This document shows positions 45,865 through 54,880 of a stretch of 64,000 nucleotides of DNA, piece after piece. The stretch is from Alteromonas sp. 1_MG-2023 (GTDB taxonomy: Bacteria > Pseudomonadota > Gammaproteobacteria > Enterobacterales > Alteromonadaceae): positions 186,001 through 250,000 of the forward strand of contig NZ_JAUOQH010000003.1 in assembly GCF_030547075.1 (NCBI RefSeq). Direction: 5' to 3'. The notes beneath the pieces were generated by a model, which made no database searches, had not been told where the DNA came from, and saw nothing but the letters and a program-made list of their open reading frames with translations. The translations under genes and the position numbers were made by a program. How positions within the stretch are numbered: the first letter of the stretch is position 1; each line of letters opens with the position of its first letter.

Positions 45865-47433
45865 ATGCAGGATTTACAGCAAACGCTGATTCAGCTTCTT
45901 GATTTCTTAAAGGGAATTTGGATCAAAAAGCGCTACGTAATTATATTTTCGTGGCTTATATGCCCTCTGGGCTTTTTTTATGTAACAACATTACCTGACG
46001 AGTTTTCTTCCAAGGCGCAAGTTTTTGTGGACACTCGTTCAGTTTTACAACCGTTATTGCGCGGTTTAGCCATTCAGACCAATCCTGACCAAGAAATTCA
46101 GATGATGGCTAAGACTCTATTAAGTAGGAGTAATGTTGAAAAAATCGCTAGGGAGAGTGATTTAGACATCACTACCGAAAATGAAACTGAATTTGAATCG
46201 TTAGTCACTCGGCTCTCTAATCAAATCAAGCTTCAATCGACGGGTCGTGACAATATTTACAATATATCTTTTTCGCATAGCGAAGCTACGGTTGCTCAAC
46301 GAGTAGTGCAAGAAACGCTAGATCTTTTTGTTGAAGGTTCACTAGGCAATAATAGAAAGGATACAGATACTGCGGGCCGTTTTCTTAATGAACAGATTGC
46401 TGAATACGAAGCTAGGCTTTCTGAAGCAGAGCAGCGACTTGCAAACTTTAAACGCCAATACAATGACATTCTTCCACTAGCAGGCTCCTATTTTGCGAGT
46501 CTACAAAAATTTAAGGATGAACTAGAAGCTACTCGTCTACTCATTCGCCAAACCCGTCAACAAGCTGATTCGCTAGCAAAACAAATCAGCGGTAAAAAAT
46601 CTAGTGATAGCTTCGGTGTAACGAGTATAGAAGAACCCGTATTACGGACCCGTTACGACGATAGAATAAGAAAACTGGAAGAAGAGCTCGATGGATTAAA
46701 TCTTCGTTTTACCGCGTTACATCCTGATGTAGTAGAAACTAAAGCGCTGTTAGAAAGCTTAGAAAATGCTCGTACTAGAGAAATTGAAGCGTTTTTAAGC
46801 CAGGATGATGACAGTAATTCCCAGCCTTTGAGTGAACTGAACAGAGAAATAAAATTAGAGGTCAGTCGCCTTGAAAGCCAGATTGCGTCTTTGAAAGTTA
46901 AAGAAACTGACGTGGAATCGAAAATTGCTGAGTTAGAATCGAAGGTAGATTTAATACCTCAAATTGAAGCTGAGTCTTCAGCACTTAACCGTGATTACGA
47001 TATTACAAAAGACAAATATGAAGAGCTATTATCTCGAAGAGAATCAGCCGATTTATCGAGACGTGCCGATGTTTCATCTGAAGACCTACAGTTTAGGATT
47101 ATTGAACCGCCATTAGTTCCTAAACAACCTTCGGGTCCAAATAGATTGATTCTTTATACTGCAATGCTTGTTTTAGGTTTCGGTTCTGGAGTTGCTGTAG
47201 CATTCTTAGTGAGTCAGTTAACACCCATATTGATCCGACCTAAACAACTTATGCAAATTTCAGACTTCCCTATATGGGGAACGGTTACTCATTTAAATAT
47301 TAAAGATATTCACAAAAAAAATCGCTTAAGGTTAGCTATCTTTTTGTTATCGTCAGGAACCATCCTTGCTATGTACGGCGTACTCGTCGCCGCAGATATA
47401 ATGAATATCGACCTCTTTAGAGGGCTAGTGTAA
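45865..47433 (+). CDS. XrtA system polysaccharide chain-length determinant (Wzz-like)
   Basis: A 522-residue inner-membrane protein. One membrane segment near residues 24-42 and the Wzz signature (FSSKAQVFVDTRSVLQPLL) come first. A long periplasmic coiled coil (about 190-400) with the conserved LTALHPDV-like stretch (RFTALHPDVVETK) and terminal membrane segments (about 430-450 and 490-510) follow. The PSGPNRLIL motif before the second segment is usual for tyrosine-kinase adaptors. It controls polymer length together with the autokinase encoded next, whose start overlaps its stop by one base. Confidence 0.92.
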   Translation: MQDLQQTLIQLLDFLKGIWIKKRYVIIFSWLICPLGFFYVTTLPDEFSSKAQVFVDTRSVLQPLLRGLAIQTNPDQEIQMMAKTLLSRSNVEKIARESDLDITTENETEFESLVTRLSNQIKLQSTGRDNIYNISFSHSEATVAQRVVQETLDLFVEGSLGNNRKDTDTAGRFLNEQIAEYEARLSEAEQRLANFKRQYNDILPLAGSYFASLQKFKDELEATRLLIRQTRQQADSLAKQISGKKSSDSFGVTSIEEPVLRTRYDDRIRKLEEELDGLNLRFTALHPDVVETKALLESLENARTREIEAFLSQDDDSNSQPLSELNREIKLEVSRLESQIASLKVKETDVESKIAELESKVDLIPQIEAESSALNRDYDITKDKYEELLSRRESADLSRRADVSSEDLQFRIIEPPLVPKQPSGPNRLILYTAMLVLGFGSGVAVAFLVSQLTPILIRPKQLMQISDFPIWGTVTHLNIKDIHKKNRLRLAIFLLSSGTILAMYGVLVAADIMNIDLFRGLV

Positions 47434-48344
47434 TGCGAAATACAATTGAAAAAGCGCTCTTAAAACAAAAAAAAGAAGCTCAGAGAAAAGCAAACTCATC
47501 GGAGAGCGGTACTCCAGAAGAGTCTATACCTGAGCAGAGTAAATTAGACGAAATAGAGAATTATTCAGCTTTGATAGACCATGAAGTGAGCCGTCAGAAC
47601 TCCTTGCCTGAATTTCAAATTGATTTAGAGCGTTTAAGTCAAAAAGGTCATATTTCCGTTAATGGTGAACGTAAACAAATTAACGAAGAATATCGGGAGA
47701 TAAAACGCAAACTATTGGCAAATGCTTTTGGGTCACTAGCGAAAACACTACACAACCCAAATATTATAATGGTTTCAAGTAGTCGACCTTCTGAAGGTAA
47801 GACTTTTACGGCAACCAACTTAGCGTTAAGTATTGCCTCAGAGCAGGACAAAACAGTTCTACTCGTTGATGCTGACGTACTGAAGCCTAACGTGCTAAAT
47901 ACCTTAGGCTTAGAGAAGCGTAAAGGCTTGATGGAATACTTAACTGGCGAAGTAGATGATATTTCTCAAGTACTCTACCCCACTAATATTGATAAATTAA
48001 AAATAATACCAGCTGGCCGCTCTCATCATTTATCAACTGAGATGTTGGCTAGTCAAAAAATGCACGAAACAGTTGATGAATTTGCTAATCGCTACCCAGA
48101 TCGCATTGTTATTTTTGATACACCTCCACTTATTGGTATTAATGAAAGCGCAATATTAGCGAACTTTGCGGGGCAAGCCGTAGTAGTAGTTGAAGAAGGA
48201 AAAGCTAAGTTAAATGACGTGAAGATGTCTGTTGAGCGGCTTAACCCTGACATGGCAATTGGATTTGTGGTGAACAAATCTGTGCATAATGACACCGATG
48301 GAAGCGGATATTATGGTTATTACTACTCTGAGCGCAAAGACTAA
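47433..48344 (+). CDS. XrtA-associated tyrosine autokinase
   Basis: A 303-residue BY-kinase with no membrane part of its own. Walker A is at residues 116-125 (SSRPSEGKTF), Walker A' at VLLVDADVLKPN (Asp146 and Asp148), and Walker B at VIFDTPPLIG. The C terminus is Tyr-rich (YYGYYYSERK), the usual autophosphorylation cluster. It interacts with the chain-length determinant encoded just before it and regulates polymer export. TAATG coupling joins the two genes. The coding sequence of the Tyr-rich tail overlaps the start region of the next gene. Confidence 0.93.
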   Translation: MRNTIEKALLKQKKEAQRKANSSESGTPEESIPEQSKLDEIENYSALIDHEVSRQNSLPEFQIDLERLSQKGHISVNGERKQINEEYREIKRKLLANAFGSLAKTLHNPNIIMVSSSRPSEGKTFTATNLALSIASEQDKTVLLVDADVLKPNVLNTLGLEKRKGLMEYLTGEVDDISQVLYPTNIDKLKIIPAGRSHHLSTEMLASQKMHETVDEFANRYPDRIVIFDTPPLIGINESAILANFAGQAVVVVEEGKAKLNDVKMSVERLNPDMAIGFVVNKSVHNDTDGSGYYGYYYSERKD

Positions 48345-49992
48345 AGCTCCCGACGTCGGGTTCAAGTACTTTAATAGAAAAGCGTACCTAGCGGTTGCTA
48401 TCGCTGCCATTTCGCCTTCAACATATGCGAATGTAGACATTACCGGCTCGGCGCAAGCAGAAAGTGTGTTTCAAAATATCGATACCGAGGAAAATGGAAA
48501 GCTCTCGCTCAGCACTTTTACGATAACCCCCAAGGTTAATGCTATATATCAATCTCGTACTTTTAATGGATTATGGTCAGGAACATTAACGCATTTAGAG
48601 CGTGACAATGATGATATCGGTCAAACCCAAAATTATGCGGAATATAGTTATTCCGCCCAGTGGGCTCCACTGAATGAGGTTCTAACCTTTCAGGCTACGG
48701 GAGCATTGGATTATCGAAATGCTGACTCAAGCAGTTTTTTAGTTTCTGACTTTTTAACTAATTCAGATAGTTTAGCTAAAACCCGCAATAACACACTTTC
48801 ATCTACATTATTAATTGATAAAAATAACTGGGTGAATGCACAAGGAAGCGCGTCCTATTCAGATGTAGCGTCTGAGTCTTCCACTACAAGTAGTACTTCA
48901 CTTAATAATGATTCGTATCAGTTATTTGGTACGTTAACTAATGGCGAATACAGTAGGTATGTCATTTGGGAAGCAACAGGCTCATATCAAAACACAGAAA
49001 GTAATCAGTCGAGCAGCAACGACTTTATCACTCGAACTGCTGATGCATTTACCGATTTTCGAGTACTGGAACATTGGGCCATACGATTAACTGCAAGCCA
49101 TGAGGCTAATCAAGTCTCTAATAGAACTGATACAAACAGTTTGACTCGCGAATACAATTCTTTCGGTGTAGGACTAACCTATCGACAATCTGAAAATCGA
49201 TATATAGCTATTACAGCGAATAAAAGCGACTCGGATGTTGATGAAGATGATGATGAGACATTCGTTGGGCTAGATATGCTTTGGGCGTTAAGTGCACGCA
49301 CTCAAATAGGAGGCAGTTACGGACGCAGATTCTATGGTGAGTCAGCGTCTGCGAACATAAAATATAATTCAAAGTACTTCAGATCATCCCTTACCTACAG
49401 CGAAGACGTTACTAATACCTCTCGGTTGTTATCAGACACTGAAAATTTAGGTGTTTTTGTATGTCCTGTTACGTCGTCTTCTATTTCCAGTTGTTTTCAG
49501 CCTAGTAGCTTAACTTACACTCCTTCAGTTGATGAACAGTTTGTTCAACTAAGTTCTCAAAATTTAGACTTTGATGACAGCATCATCCTACAAAAGCGTA
49601 CTAATTTTCAGATGGGCTACAGTTTTTCGAGAATAAATTTAGGTATGTCCTGGATATACTCTGAAAACGATTATTTGGATGAAGACAGGTTGCAGCGCAC
49701 GCTCTCGTTAACTACTACACTTTCTTATAAGTTGGGTTCTTACACCAACTTAAACACTTCGTTAAGCTTCGCCAAAATTGATGGCCAATCTGAGGACAAC
49801 ACTTATGATGGCACCAGTGACAACTTAAATGCTACATTAGGCCTTGATAGAAGCTTCGGCCAACACTTAGAGGCTAGTTTAGATCTTAGTTACATTGATA
49901 AAAGTGGGGACTTAGCATCTGGTGGAGGGTTATATGGCAATGATTATACCGATAGGCGTATTACGCTTTCTGTTACGTACACCTATCAGTAG
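48313..49992 (+). CDS. TIGR03016-type PEP-CTERM system outer-membrane beta-barrel protein
   Basis: An outer-membrane protein of about 559 residues. A signal peptide (AYLAVAIAAISPSTYA) precedes a long alternating beta-strand sequence (YAEYSYSAQW, RYIAITANKSDSD, TLSLTTTLSYKLG), ending in a strand with terminal aromatic/polar residues (TYTYQ), typical of barrels. It belongs to the exosortase-associated outer-membrane family thought to help export or anchor the polymer. I prefer ATG 48313, which has GGAAG eight bases upstream. ATG 48289 adds eight residues. Either start lies within the autokinase gene, so both are translationally close. It ends the operon, convergent with the ATPase gene. Confidence 0.88.
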   Translation: MVITTLSAKTKAPDVGFKYFNRKAYLAVAIAAISPSTYANVDITGSAQAESVFQNIDTEENGKLSLSTFTITPKVNAIYQSRTFNGLWSGTLTHLERDNDDIGQTQNYAEYSYSAQWAPLNEVLTFQATGALDYRNADSSSFLVSDFLTNSDSLAKTRNNTLSSTLLIDKNNWVNAQGSASYSDVASESSTTSSTSLNNDSYQLFGTLTNGEYSRYVIWEATGSYQNTESNQSSSNDFITRTADAFTDFRVLEHWAIRLTASHEANQVSNRTDTNSLTREYNSFGVGLTYRQSENRYIAITANKSDSDVDEDDDETFVGLDMLWALSARTQIGGSYGRRFYGESASANIKYNSKYFRSSLTYSEDVTNTSRLLSDTENLGVFVCPVTSSSISSCFQPSSLTYTPSVDEQFVQLSSQNLDFDDSIILQKRTNFQMGYSFSRINLGMSWIYSENDYLDEDRLQRTLSLTTTLSYKLGSYTNLNTSLSFAKIDGQSEDNTYDGTSDNLNATLGLDRSFGQHLEASLDLSYIDKSGDLASGGGLYGNDYTDRRITLSVTYTYQ

Positions 49993-50013
49993 TAAAGTAT
50001 TAGTAAACTAATT

Positions 50014-51084
50014 TTATTCCTGTGAGTCTTTTTTATCGTCTGCTTTTAAACGAATGTAGGTTTTAAATTTCTTTTTCATCAGTTTATCGACATACTGAGA
50101 CATTTTGACTTTCTGTGAAATCGCATCATCGAGCGCATCTACTAGTTCTCCAAGCATATCGATATAGTATTTTGAGTCTCTGATAACATTACCTTTTGGT
50201 GTCATCATCACTTTATCTTGAGGGTGTTCATCGTAGGCCGCAGGCTCTTTACTCGGCGCTCCCCCCTCAGGCTCAAACATCTCAGCTTTCACTTCATCTA
50301 TGACTTCTTTCACTGCATCTTCATCAAAGCTTTTAAGCTCCTCTAAAAAGCCGAAAAGCATGATGCGATCCATCAACGTATTAATTTTACGAGGCACACC
50401 CCGAGTAAACTGAAAAATGCGCTCGTAAGCGCCTTCAGAAAACAAATCTACTCCATTCCAGCCTGCATGGTGCAATCGGTACTCAATATACTCTTTACTC
50501 TCTTGTAACGTGAGCGGTGCTAAATGACAAGACGCCACAATTCGCTGTCTGAACTGTTCCATATTAGGTGCGCGTAATATGGGTTGTAGCTCTTCTTGGC
50601 CTAATAGAAAGCTTTGAATTAATGGCTTACCATTAAGCTGAAAATTCGACAGCATACGCAACTCTTCTATCGATTCTAACGGCAAATTTTGCGCTTCATC
50701 TACTAGCAGCAATGCACGACGGCCTTGGGTACTTAAGTCGTACAGAAACACTTCTAACATCTTTAAAATTTCAGCTTTGCTTCTGCCGTCTGTATTTATG
50801 TCAAACTTAGACGCCACCATTTTAACCAGCTCGTCGGGAGACAGTTTTGGCGTTACTATTTGGGCCGCGAAAATATCATCTTGAATTTCAGCCAGCAGAC
50901 TATTTGCTACGGTTGTTTTTCCCGTACCTATGTCACCTGTGATGACGATAAACCCTTCAGCCTGCGACAACCCATATTGAAGATAAGACATGGCCCGCTT
51001 ATGCCATTTACTGGCAAAAAAGAAGCCTGGATCTGGCGTTAGCTGAAAGGGTTTAGCGTTAAGTCCATAATAACTTTCGTACAT
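50014..51084 (-). CDS. XrtA-associated ATPase (ExeA/GspA-type AAA)
   Basis: A 356-residue AAA ATPase. The family start MYESYYGLNAKPFQLTPDPG is followed by Walker A GDIGTGKTT (about residues 48-56), Walker B LLLVDEAQNLP, and the sensor stretch GVPRKINTL. The C-terminal 80 residues are charged and variable. It is found in exosortase loci beside the polymer export genes and is thought to energise assembly or export. It lies convergent to the outer-membrane gene with a 21-base gap. The upstream 170-base gap holds a perfect 10-bp inverted repeat and several GGCTAG/CTAGCC pairs that may be regulatory. Confidence 0.9.
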   Translation of the reverse strand: MYESYYGLNAKPFQLTPDPGFFFASKWHKRAMSYLQYGLSQAEGFIVITGDIGTGKTTVANSLLAEIQDDIFAAQIVTPKLSPDELVKMVASKFDINTDGRSKAEILKMLEVFLYDLSTQGRRALLLVDEAQNLPLESIEELRMLSNFQLNGKPLIQSFLLGQEELQPILRAPNMEQFRQRIVASCHLAPLTLQESKEYIEYRLHHAGWNGVDLFSEGAYERIFQFTRGVPRKINTLMDRIMLFGFLEELKSFDEDAVKEVIDEVKAEMFEPEGGAPSKEPAAYDEHPQDKVMMTPKGNVIRDSKYYIDMLGELVDALDDAISQKVKMSQYVDKLMKKKFKTYIRLKADDKKDSQE

Positions 51085-51257
51085 ACTGATATCCGTTTGA
51101 AAAACTATTCATATTGCTGGCTAGGCTAGTTATCTTATTGCTAGCCCTACTACTTACATTGCAAATCAATAGCAACATTTTACCTTTGCTACGGCAGAAG
51201 TAGAGCCAATAATAAAAACAAAGGTAAATGCAGCTAAAAAGGTAAATCTAAAAAAAG
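51085..51257. repeat. Intergenic region with inverted repeats upstream of the ATPase gene
   Basis: TTTACCTTTG (51179-51188) and its complement CAAAGGTAAA (51219-51228) form perfect 10-base arms 30 bases apart. Closer to the ATPase start two GGCTAG copies (51119-51124, 51124-51129) face CTAGCC (51141-51146). This is a structured leader or an operator for the ATPase gene, but no promoter was recognised. Confidence 0.4.
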
Positions 51258-51269
51258 CTACGTTAGCTT
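51250..51269 (-). terminator. Short hairpin terminator of hldE
   Basis: On the minus strand AAGCTA-ACG-TAGCTT is followed by a run of T residues. The stem overlaps the last codons and the TAG stop of hldE. The stem is only six bases and A+T-rich, so termination may be partial. Confidence 0.5.
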
Positions 51270-52688
51270 GTTTCGCGTTATACGCTCAATAATACCAGTG
51301 GTCGATACCCCATCTTCGAAGATTAACACTTTCACTTCACCGCCATTGGCAATGACTTCTTTTCCACCAGCAATATCTTCAATTTGATAATCACCGCCTT
51401 TTACCAATATATCTGGCAATAACGAGGCGATTAAACGCTGGGGAGTATCTTCGGTGAAAGGCACTACCCAATCCACGGCACTTAAGCCCGCTAACACGGC
51501 CATACGGCGACTTGTATTGTTTACAGGTCTTCCTGGGCCTTTGAGCTTGGTGACAGACGCATCAGTATTTACCGCAACGATTAACCTGTCGCCTAACAAT
51601 GCAGCTTCTTCTAAATACGCCACATGGCCAGAATGCAGAATATCGAAACAGCCGTTTGTCATCACAATACGTTCGCCACGGGCTTTTGCTGCAGCCATTG
51701 CCATTTCAAGCTGGCCTTCGGTCATTACACCGCCATCTAGGTGAACAGATTGTTCTCCCAAGGCTAGGGCCAATTCAGTGTTACTTACCGTAGACGTACC
51801 TAATTTGCCTACCACTACACTGGCGGCTAAATTAGCTAACACGCAGGCGGCCTGAAGAGGCAACTTACTTGCTAACGCCACCGCTAATGTTGATACCACG
51901 GTATCGCCAGCGCCAGTCACATCGTACACTTCTTTCGCTTTTGCAGGTAAGTGAAACTCTGCGTTGTCTCCCTCAAACAAGGTCATACCTTGCTCAGAGC
52001 GGGTCAACAGTAGCGCATCTAAGTTCAAGGTTGTTTTAACGCTTTGCGCATTTTCAACCAGTGACTTTTCTGTCGTAGACTCGCCCACCACATGGTTTAA
52101 CTCTTCCATATTTGGCGTAATTAGCGTGGCATTAGCATACTTAGTGAAATCGTTCCCTTTCGGGTCGACAATCACTCGCTTTCCTTTTGCTTTAGCGGCT
52201 TGAATAAGCGCCTGAGGATCACTTAAACAGCCCTTGGCGTAGTCAGATAATATAACAATATCAACACCATTAAGCGCATTATCGAATGCGGCTTCTAACT
52301 CAGATTTATCTGAATCGGCAAAGCTCTTTTCGAAATCTAACCGAAGCAATTGCTGATTCCTGCTCATCACACGAAGTTTGGTTATGGTATCTTGGCCTTC
52401 AACGGCAAAAAACTGACAATTGATATCGAAGGATTCTAAGCGCTCACGCAGTAATTTGGCATTTTCATCGTTTCCGCACATGCCTAGAAGCGTGACTTTA
52501 GCCCCAAGGGTGGCCACGTTCACAGCCACATTGGCCGCGCCGCCTGGGCGGTCTTCAGATGACTGAACATTCACCACTGGTACAGGGGCTTCAGGAGAAA
52601 TACGACCTGTGCCACCGCTCCAATAGCGGTCTAGCATTAGGTCACCTACAATAAGCACTTTCGCTTTACTAAAATCTGGTAAAATCAT
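51258..52688 (-). CDS. hldE: Bifunctional heptose-7-phosphate kinase / heptose-1-phosphate adenylyltransferase HldE
   Basis: A 476-residue bifunctional enzyme of ADP-heptose synthesis for lipopolysaccharide core. The N-terminal ribokinase-like domain (to about residue 310) has [22 protein letters not shown] and the catalytic VTGAGDTVV. The C-terminal cytidylyltransferase-fold domain (about 340-476) has [12 protein letters not shown] with the HxGH motif. I placed the start at ATG 52688 because [12 protein letters not shown] matches the family start and the length equals that of E. coli HldE (477). A TTG at 52745 would add 19 unrelated residues. It is divergent from the GIY-YIG gene. glnE lies nearby, as in E. 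coli. Confidence 0.95.
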   Translation of the reverse strand: MILPDFSKAKVLIVGDLMLDRYWSGGTGRISPEAPVPVVNVQSSEDRPGGAANVAVNVATLGAKVTLLGMCGNDENAKLLRERLESFDINCQFFAVEGQDTITKLRVMSRNQQLLRLDFEKSFADSDKSELEAAFDNALNGVDIVILSDYAKGCLSDPQALIQAAKAKGKRVIVDPKGNDFTKYANATLITPNMEELNHVVGESTTEKSLVENAQSVKTTLNLDALLLTRSEQGMTLFEGDNAEFHLPAKAKEVYDVTGAGDTVVSTLAVALASKLPLQAACVLANLAASVVVGKLGTSTVSNTELALALGEQSVHLDGGVMTEGQLEMAMAAAKARGERIVMTNGCFDILHSGHVAYLEEAALLGDRLIVAVNTDASVTKLKGPGRPVNNTSRRMAVLAGLSAVDWVVPFTEDTPQRLIASLLPDILVKGGDYQIEDIAGGKEVIANGGEVKVLIFEDGVSTTGIIERITRNKLT

Positions 52689-52707
52689 TGATGAGACAAC
52701 TTTATCG

Positions 52708-53088
52708 ATGTATTTCAAATTGCCAATGAGTATAACAGCCAACAACGTGAATACCCACCAGCAGCCTTCAACTTGGTATCTTTATCTTATAGAAAATAAA
52801 CTGGGGCAATTGTACACAGGCATTACGACTTCGCCGGCGCGAAGAATATCTCAGCATAGGGGTGAAATCGTTGGGGGCGCTCGGGCATTAAAGGGAAAAG
52901 GCCCGCTTCAATTTAGGGCCATTTTTTTAATCGGAGATAGGTCGACAGCTTCGCAAATTGAATACAAAGTAAAACGGCTTTCTAAAGAGAAAAAACGGGC
53001 TATCGTCAAACAGAAGGTTTTGCCTAAAAACCTATGTGAAGACTTATGTCAAAACAGCCAGTATATTTCTCCTTCCGACTATCAGTAG
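52708..53088 (+). CDS. GIY-YIG nuclease family protein (UPF0213/YhbQ-like)
   Basis: A 126-residue protein with a short GIY-YIG domain. [18 protein letters not shown] holds the YLY/YTG core (about residues 22-40), RRISQH the Arg, and the [10 protein letters not shown] to [12 protein letters not shown] stretch the C-terminal conserved part. E. coli YhbQ has the same architecture. It may cut or bind nucleic acid, but its role is not settled. The start is uncertain: ATG 52708 or ATG 52729. Neither has a clear ribosome site. The gene is divergent from hldE and their starts are 20-40 bases apart. Confidence 0.85.
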   Translation: MYFKLPMSITANNVNTHQQPSTWYLYLIENKLGQLYTGITTSPARRISQHRGEIVGGARALKGKGPLQFRAIFLIGDRSTASQIEYKVKRLSKEKKRAIVKQKVLPKNLCEDLCQNSQYISPSDYQ

Positions 53089-53323
53089 TATCGCTTGTAA
53101 TCAAAGCCCTCAAGGTTACGCCAAAAATATTTGCGGTGCATATTTACCATGAATATTTGAGGCGACCACTTTCCCCGCTCCATATTGATGTCTATATTCC
53201 TCATATTTGTATCAATATCGATCCCAATATTTCACTTTAACATTACTTATTTATAAGCTTTGTTTTAACCTCGGATAATTATAAAAGCCCTATTTTAGAG
53301 CCATCTCCTCTTAAAAACGGCAC

Positions 53324-53363
53324 CCTTATTGCTGGTTTTATATGCTTAAAACCAGCAATAAGG
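53324..53363 (+). promoter_or_regulatory. Hairpin that sequesters the ribosome binding site of the next gene
   Basis: A perfect 17-bp stem (left arm 53324-53340, right arm 53347-53363) with a six-base loop (TATGCT) lies just upstream of the ATG at 53373. The right arm ends in AAGG, part of the AAGGA Shine-Dalgarno sequence (53360-53364). In the mRNA the ribosome site would be locked. It may be a translational switch, RNA-thermometer-like element or attenuator. No U tract follows it on the plus strand, so it is not a classic terminator for that strand. Confidence 0.65.
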
Positions 53364-53372
53364 ATATTCCTC

Positions 53373-53774
53373 ATGATTATCGGTAATCAAACAGCTATAT
53401 ACAGCCAAAACCAGCCAGTTCAACAACCTAAAGACCCAAAAAAAAGGGGCAATGAATTGCCTGATGTCACAGGAAAAAATACAGAATCAAGAACTGTAGA
53501 CATGCACAACATTGGCATGGATGAATTAAATGCACTTATCAAAGAAACTGGTGATGGTCGATTACTTGTTCTCCCATATGATAGCTTTAAATTTGAAAAC
53601 GGCTCATTCGTTGGCGTGGAGAGTAAAGACTTTGTTGCTCAAATAAAAAACAGTCGAGATTTTGCAAAAAGTATAGGAGATACAAAATCAGAAAAACAAT
53701 GGTCAGACTTCCTTGATGTACTTCATGAATATGATGGGTATCAATTGTCTCCTAAAATCAATGTTAAAGCATAA
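53373..53774 (+). CDS. Unrecognised 133-residue protein
   Basis: I do not recognise this protein. It has no signal peptide or membrane segment, and is hydrophilic with a basic, proline-containing N terminus (residues 14-30) and an acidic/amphipathic C-terminal half. Gene quality is good: AAGGA lies eight bases before the ATG at 53373, and codon use looks normal. A perfect 17-bp hairpin covers that ribosome site and a 14-bp palindrome spans its stop. The neighbours are a GIY-YIG gene upstream (284-base gap) and a convergent DUF350 gene. The flanking palindromes set it apart from its neighbours and suggest single-gene control or a small transferable unit. Confidence 0.75.
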   Translation: MIIGNQTAIYSQNQPVQQPKDPKKRGNELPDVTGKNTESRTVDMHNIGMDELNALIKETGDGRLLVLPYDSFKFENGSFVGVESKDFVAQIKNSRDFAKSIGDTKSEKQWSDFLDVLHEYDGYQLSPKINVKA

Positions 53775-53802
53775 ATACAATGTATTACTTTATGCTTTAA
53801 CA
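53762..53802. repeat. Inverted repeat at the end of the orphan gene
   Basis: TGTTAAAGCATAAA (53762-53775) and its complement (53789-53802) form perfect 14-base arms with a 13-base loop. The left arm includes the TAA stop at 53772-53774. The stem is A+T-rich and not followed by a good U tract on either strand. It may be a weak bidirectional terminator between two convergent genes, or mRNA 3'-end protection. Confidence 0.55.
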
Positions 53803-53858
53803 TTATAAATTTATTGAATATAAATTGAATTACTCCAATAGCTAGAAGACGAACTAGC

Positions 53859-54764
53859 TCAACCACCCAATACGCCATTAATCACCATCGCAGTACCTAT
53901 GCTTAGCGTAAAGCCTAATGAAGCGACGCCAACATTGTGTTGTTGATCAACTTCTTGTCTGAAGTTCATGCCAAACATGATCACTTTCTTATTGATAAGC
54001 ACCAATATATGCAATGCGATAGCCAGCGCTACACTTACCACTAGCCAACCTGTTACATTACTTACATAACCTGAAGGGTTATAAATCAGTAAGTTTTTCG
54101 CTGCTGAAACTATCATAGCTGTGCCTAGTAAATTACCCGAGTGCTCTATAGCTAACGCTAACTGACCTTTTCGAAGGGCGCCTTGAAAGGAGTCGTTCTG
54201 GTTATCTCTGGCATAACGCACTTCTAAAATACGGGTCATCACTAGCAACATGGTCAGTACCACAGAAAAACCAGTAACGATGGCAATAATGGCGTTCATG
54301 TCGCTACCGTCTACCCACACCATAATATTTCTCAATACGATGGCACTTGCCACTAAGCTTGCAGCATCTACCAGTGCAACACTTACACTGCGTTCTGAAA
54401 TCATGGCGTGAGTATCTACGCGATTGAGTACCAGCTTGTCATGGGCAAAACGACCAAACTTCACAAGCAAAATACCAACAATACCAAACGTTACCATACC
54501 AGTTGCTGCTTCACTGTAGCCCTGCCCGATATGTCGACCTACTACCGAACTAAGCACGATACACAGCGATAACATGCCACCCGCTATACTAATACCAAAA
54601 GCAAAATTATCTTTGATACCAAGCTCTTCGGTCACTGAGTTCTTTCTCATGAGCCCAGTCACCCACTTCATAACCACCAACAGTGCTAGGGCGATACTTA
54701 CATCGATGGCAAGGTAAATCCATAAGTCAGAACCTAGCGGCACGAGTTTAATTAAAGCATCCAC
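53859..54764 (-). CDS. DUF350 family membrane protein
   Basis: A 301-residue polytopic membrane protein with about eight hydrophobic segments. It has two DUF350-like repeats. The first has DNFAFGISIAGGMLSL (about residues 50-65) and the second has NVGVASLGFTLSIGTAMVINGVLGG at the C terminus. The family is widespread, and its function is not established. It is transcribed alone, convergent to the orphan gene and divergent from glnE. Confidence 0.82.
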   Translation of the reverse strand: MDALIKLVPLGSDLWIYLAIDVSIALALLVVMKWVTGLMRKNSVTEELGIKDNFAFGISIAGGMLSLCIVLSSVVGRHIGQGYSEAATGMVTFGIVGILLVKFGRFAHDKLVLNRVDTHAMISERSVSVALVDAASLVASAIVLRNIMVWVDGSDMNAIIAIVTGFSVVLTMLLVMTRILEVRYARDNQNDSFQGALRKGQLALAIEHSGNLLGTAMIVSAAKNLLIYNPSGYVSNVTGWLVVSVALAIALHILVLINKKVIMFGMNFRQEVDQQHNVGVASLGFTLSIGTAMVINGVLGG

Positions 54765-54880
54765 GTATTGTTACTCCTTTTACCTAAACACAACCTTAGG
54801 GTGGTTACGCCCCAAAAACTGTGACAGACTCTTTTTTATCTCAACGTTTTGAAATATTTATTATTGTCGAAGCCAGTATT

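Noticed and set aside
53046-53240. 64-residue frame after the GIY-YIG gene
   Set aside because: It starts inside the GIY-YIG gene in another frame, has no ribosome site or recognisable motif.
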